From positions 1-5,516 of the forward strand of contig JBKQSL010000487.1 of the NCBI GenBank assembly GCA_052143655.1: DNA of 5,516 nucleotides, given 5' to 3'. Both the position numbers and the translations under genes were made by a program. The DNA is from CAVSUR01 sp052143655 (GTDB lineage: Bacteria; Actinomycetota; Actinomycetes; Streptosporangiales; Streptosporangiaceae). The first letter of the stretch is position 1. Every line of letters starts with the position of its first letter. Of this stretch, positions 5,376 through 5,516 are shown in pieces. The notes below the pieces were generated by a model, which had not been told where the DNA came from, searched no databases, and worked only from the letters and a program-made list of their open reading frames with translations.

Positions 5376-5516
5376 TTATCCCGGCTGTAACCGGGGGACC
5401 TCATCATGCGATGGCACCTGACTGCCGTCGATGGACGCCCGCTCCGCGTCCGTCAGCCCGGCGGCGGCGAGAAGCCGCTGGATCATCGCGTTCTTGCCCC
5501 GGCCGTACTCGTCGAT
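5376..5516 (-). CDS. C-terminal end of an unidentified protein (5' part outside window)
   Basis: A minus-strand frame enters from the right edge and ends at TAA 5378-5376. It gives 46 residues, opening IDEYGRGKNAMIQRLLAAAG and continuing LTDAERASIDGSQVPSHDEV before a short tail, PRLQPG. The first 30 residues look like a real amphipathic helical domain (charged helix, then Leu/Ala-rich helix, then TDAERA). Codon choice there is strongly GC3, which supports coding; the last 15 residues look like an unstructured tail. I do not recognise the family. The gene converges on the hsdM fragment with a 46-nt gap. By location it may be another accessory-island gene, but the piece is too short to name. 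Confidence 0.55.
   Translation of the reverse strand: MDEYGRGKNAMIQRLLAAAGLTDAERASIDGSQVPSHDEVPRLQPG

Noticed and set aside
5380..5395. CCCGG-N6-CCGGG hairpin as a terminator
   Set aside because: The stem is only 5 bp with no T-tract on either side, and it lies inside the 3' end of the minus-strand gene. Such short GC palindromes are common at this base composition.
5082..5421. Continuation of hsdM frame A beyond the junction
   Set aside because: After 5082 this frame loses all HsdM similarity and becomes Arg/Gly/Ala-rich. The family sequence continues in frame B, so this is out-of-frame read-through.
1..5516. CRISPR array, insertion sequence, transposase or integrase
   Set aside because: I found no regularly spaced repeats, no terminal inverted repeats bounding a transposase, and no recombinase motifs in any plausible frame.

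Overview
The window is very GC-rich with a strong G/C bias at third codon positions. Gene content and start signals fit a high-GC actinomycete (Streptomyces, Streptosporangium or Frankia type). No species call is possible from sequence alone.

Layout. Bases 1-1099 (minus) hold the 5' 366 codons of a membrane protein that resembles the actinobacterial DUF6542 family. It runs off the left edge and has a long Pro/Ala-rich N-terminal tail with a 24-bp tandem repeat. Bases 1184-2584 (minus) encode RmuC, lying just upstream of the DUF6542-like gene in the same direction. Bases 2706-3797 (plus) encode the universally conserved ATPase YchF, divergent from rmuC and probably expressed from a leaderless mRNA. 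Bases 3798-4092 are a non-coding gap with a UUCG-loop hairpin and a tRNA-T-arm-like motif. Bases 4093-4745 are a type II toxin-antitoxin operon: a Phd/YefM-type antitoxin followed by a FitB-like PIN-domain RNase toxin. A good promoter and a palindromic operator candidate sit immediately upstream. Bases 4746-4887 contain a terminator-like hairpin. Bases 4888-5329 are a decayed fragment of hsdM (type I restriction-modification methyltransferase), with the N-terminus missing, an internal frameshifting deletion and the C-terminus missing. Bases 5376-5516 (minus) are the last 46 codons of an unidentified gene entering from the right.

Interpretation. The left two thirds (DUF6542-like, rmuC, ychF) are conserved chromosomal genes. 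From about 3800 onward the window is accessory: a toxin-antitoxin pair, a dead restriction-modification fragment and an orphan gene end. This makes the region just downstream of ychF look like an insertion or turnover site. I see no clearly new system. The points most worth checking are the decayed hsdM, the pairing of a Phd-type antitoxin with a FitB-like toxin, and the sharp core/accessory boundary.
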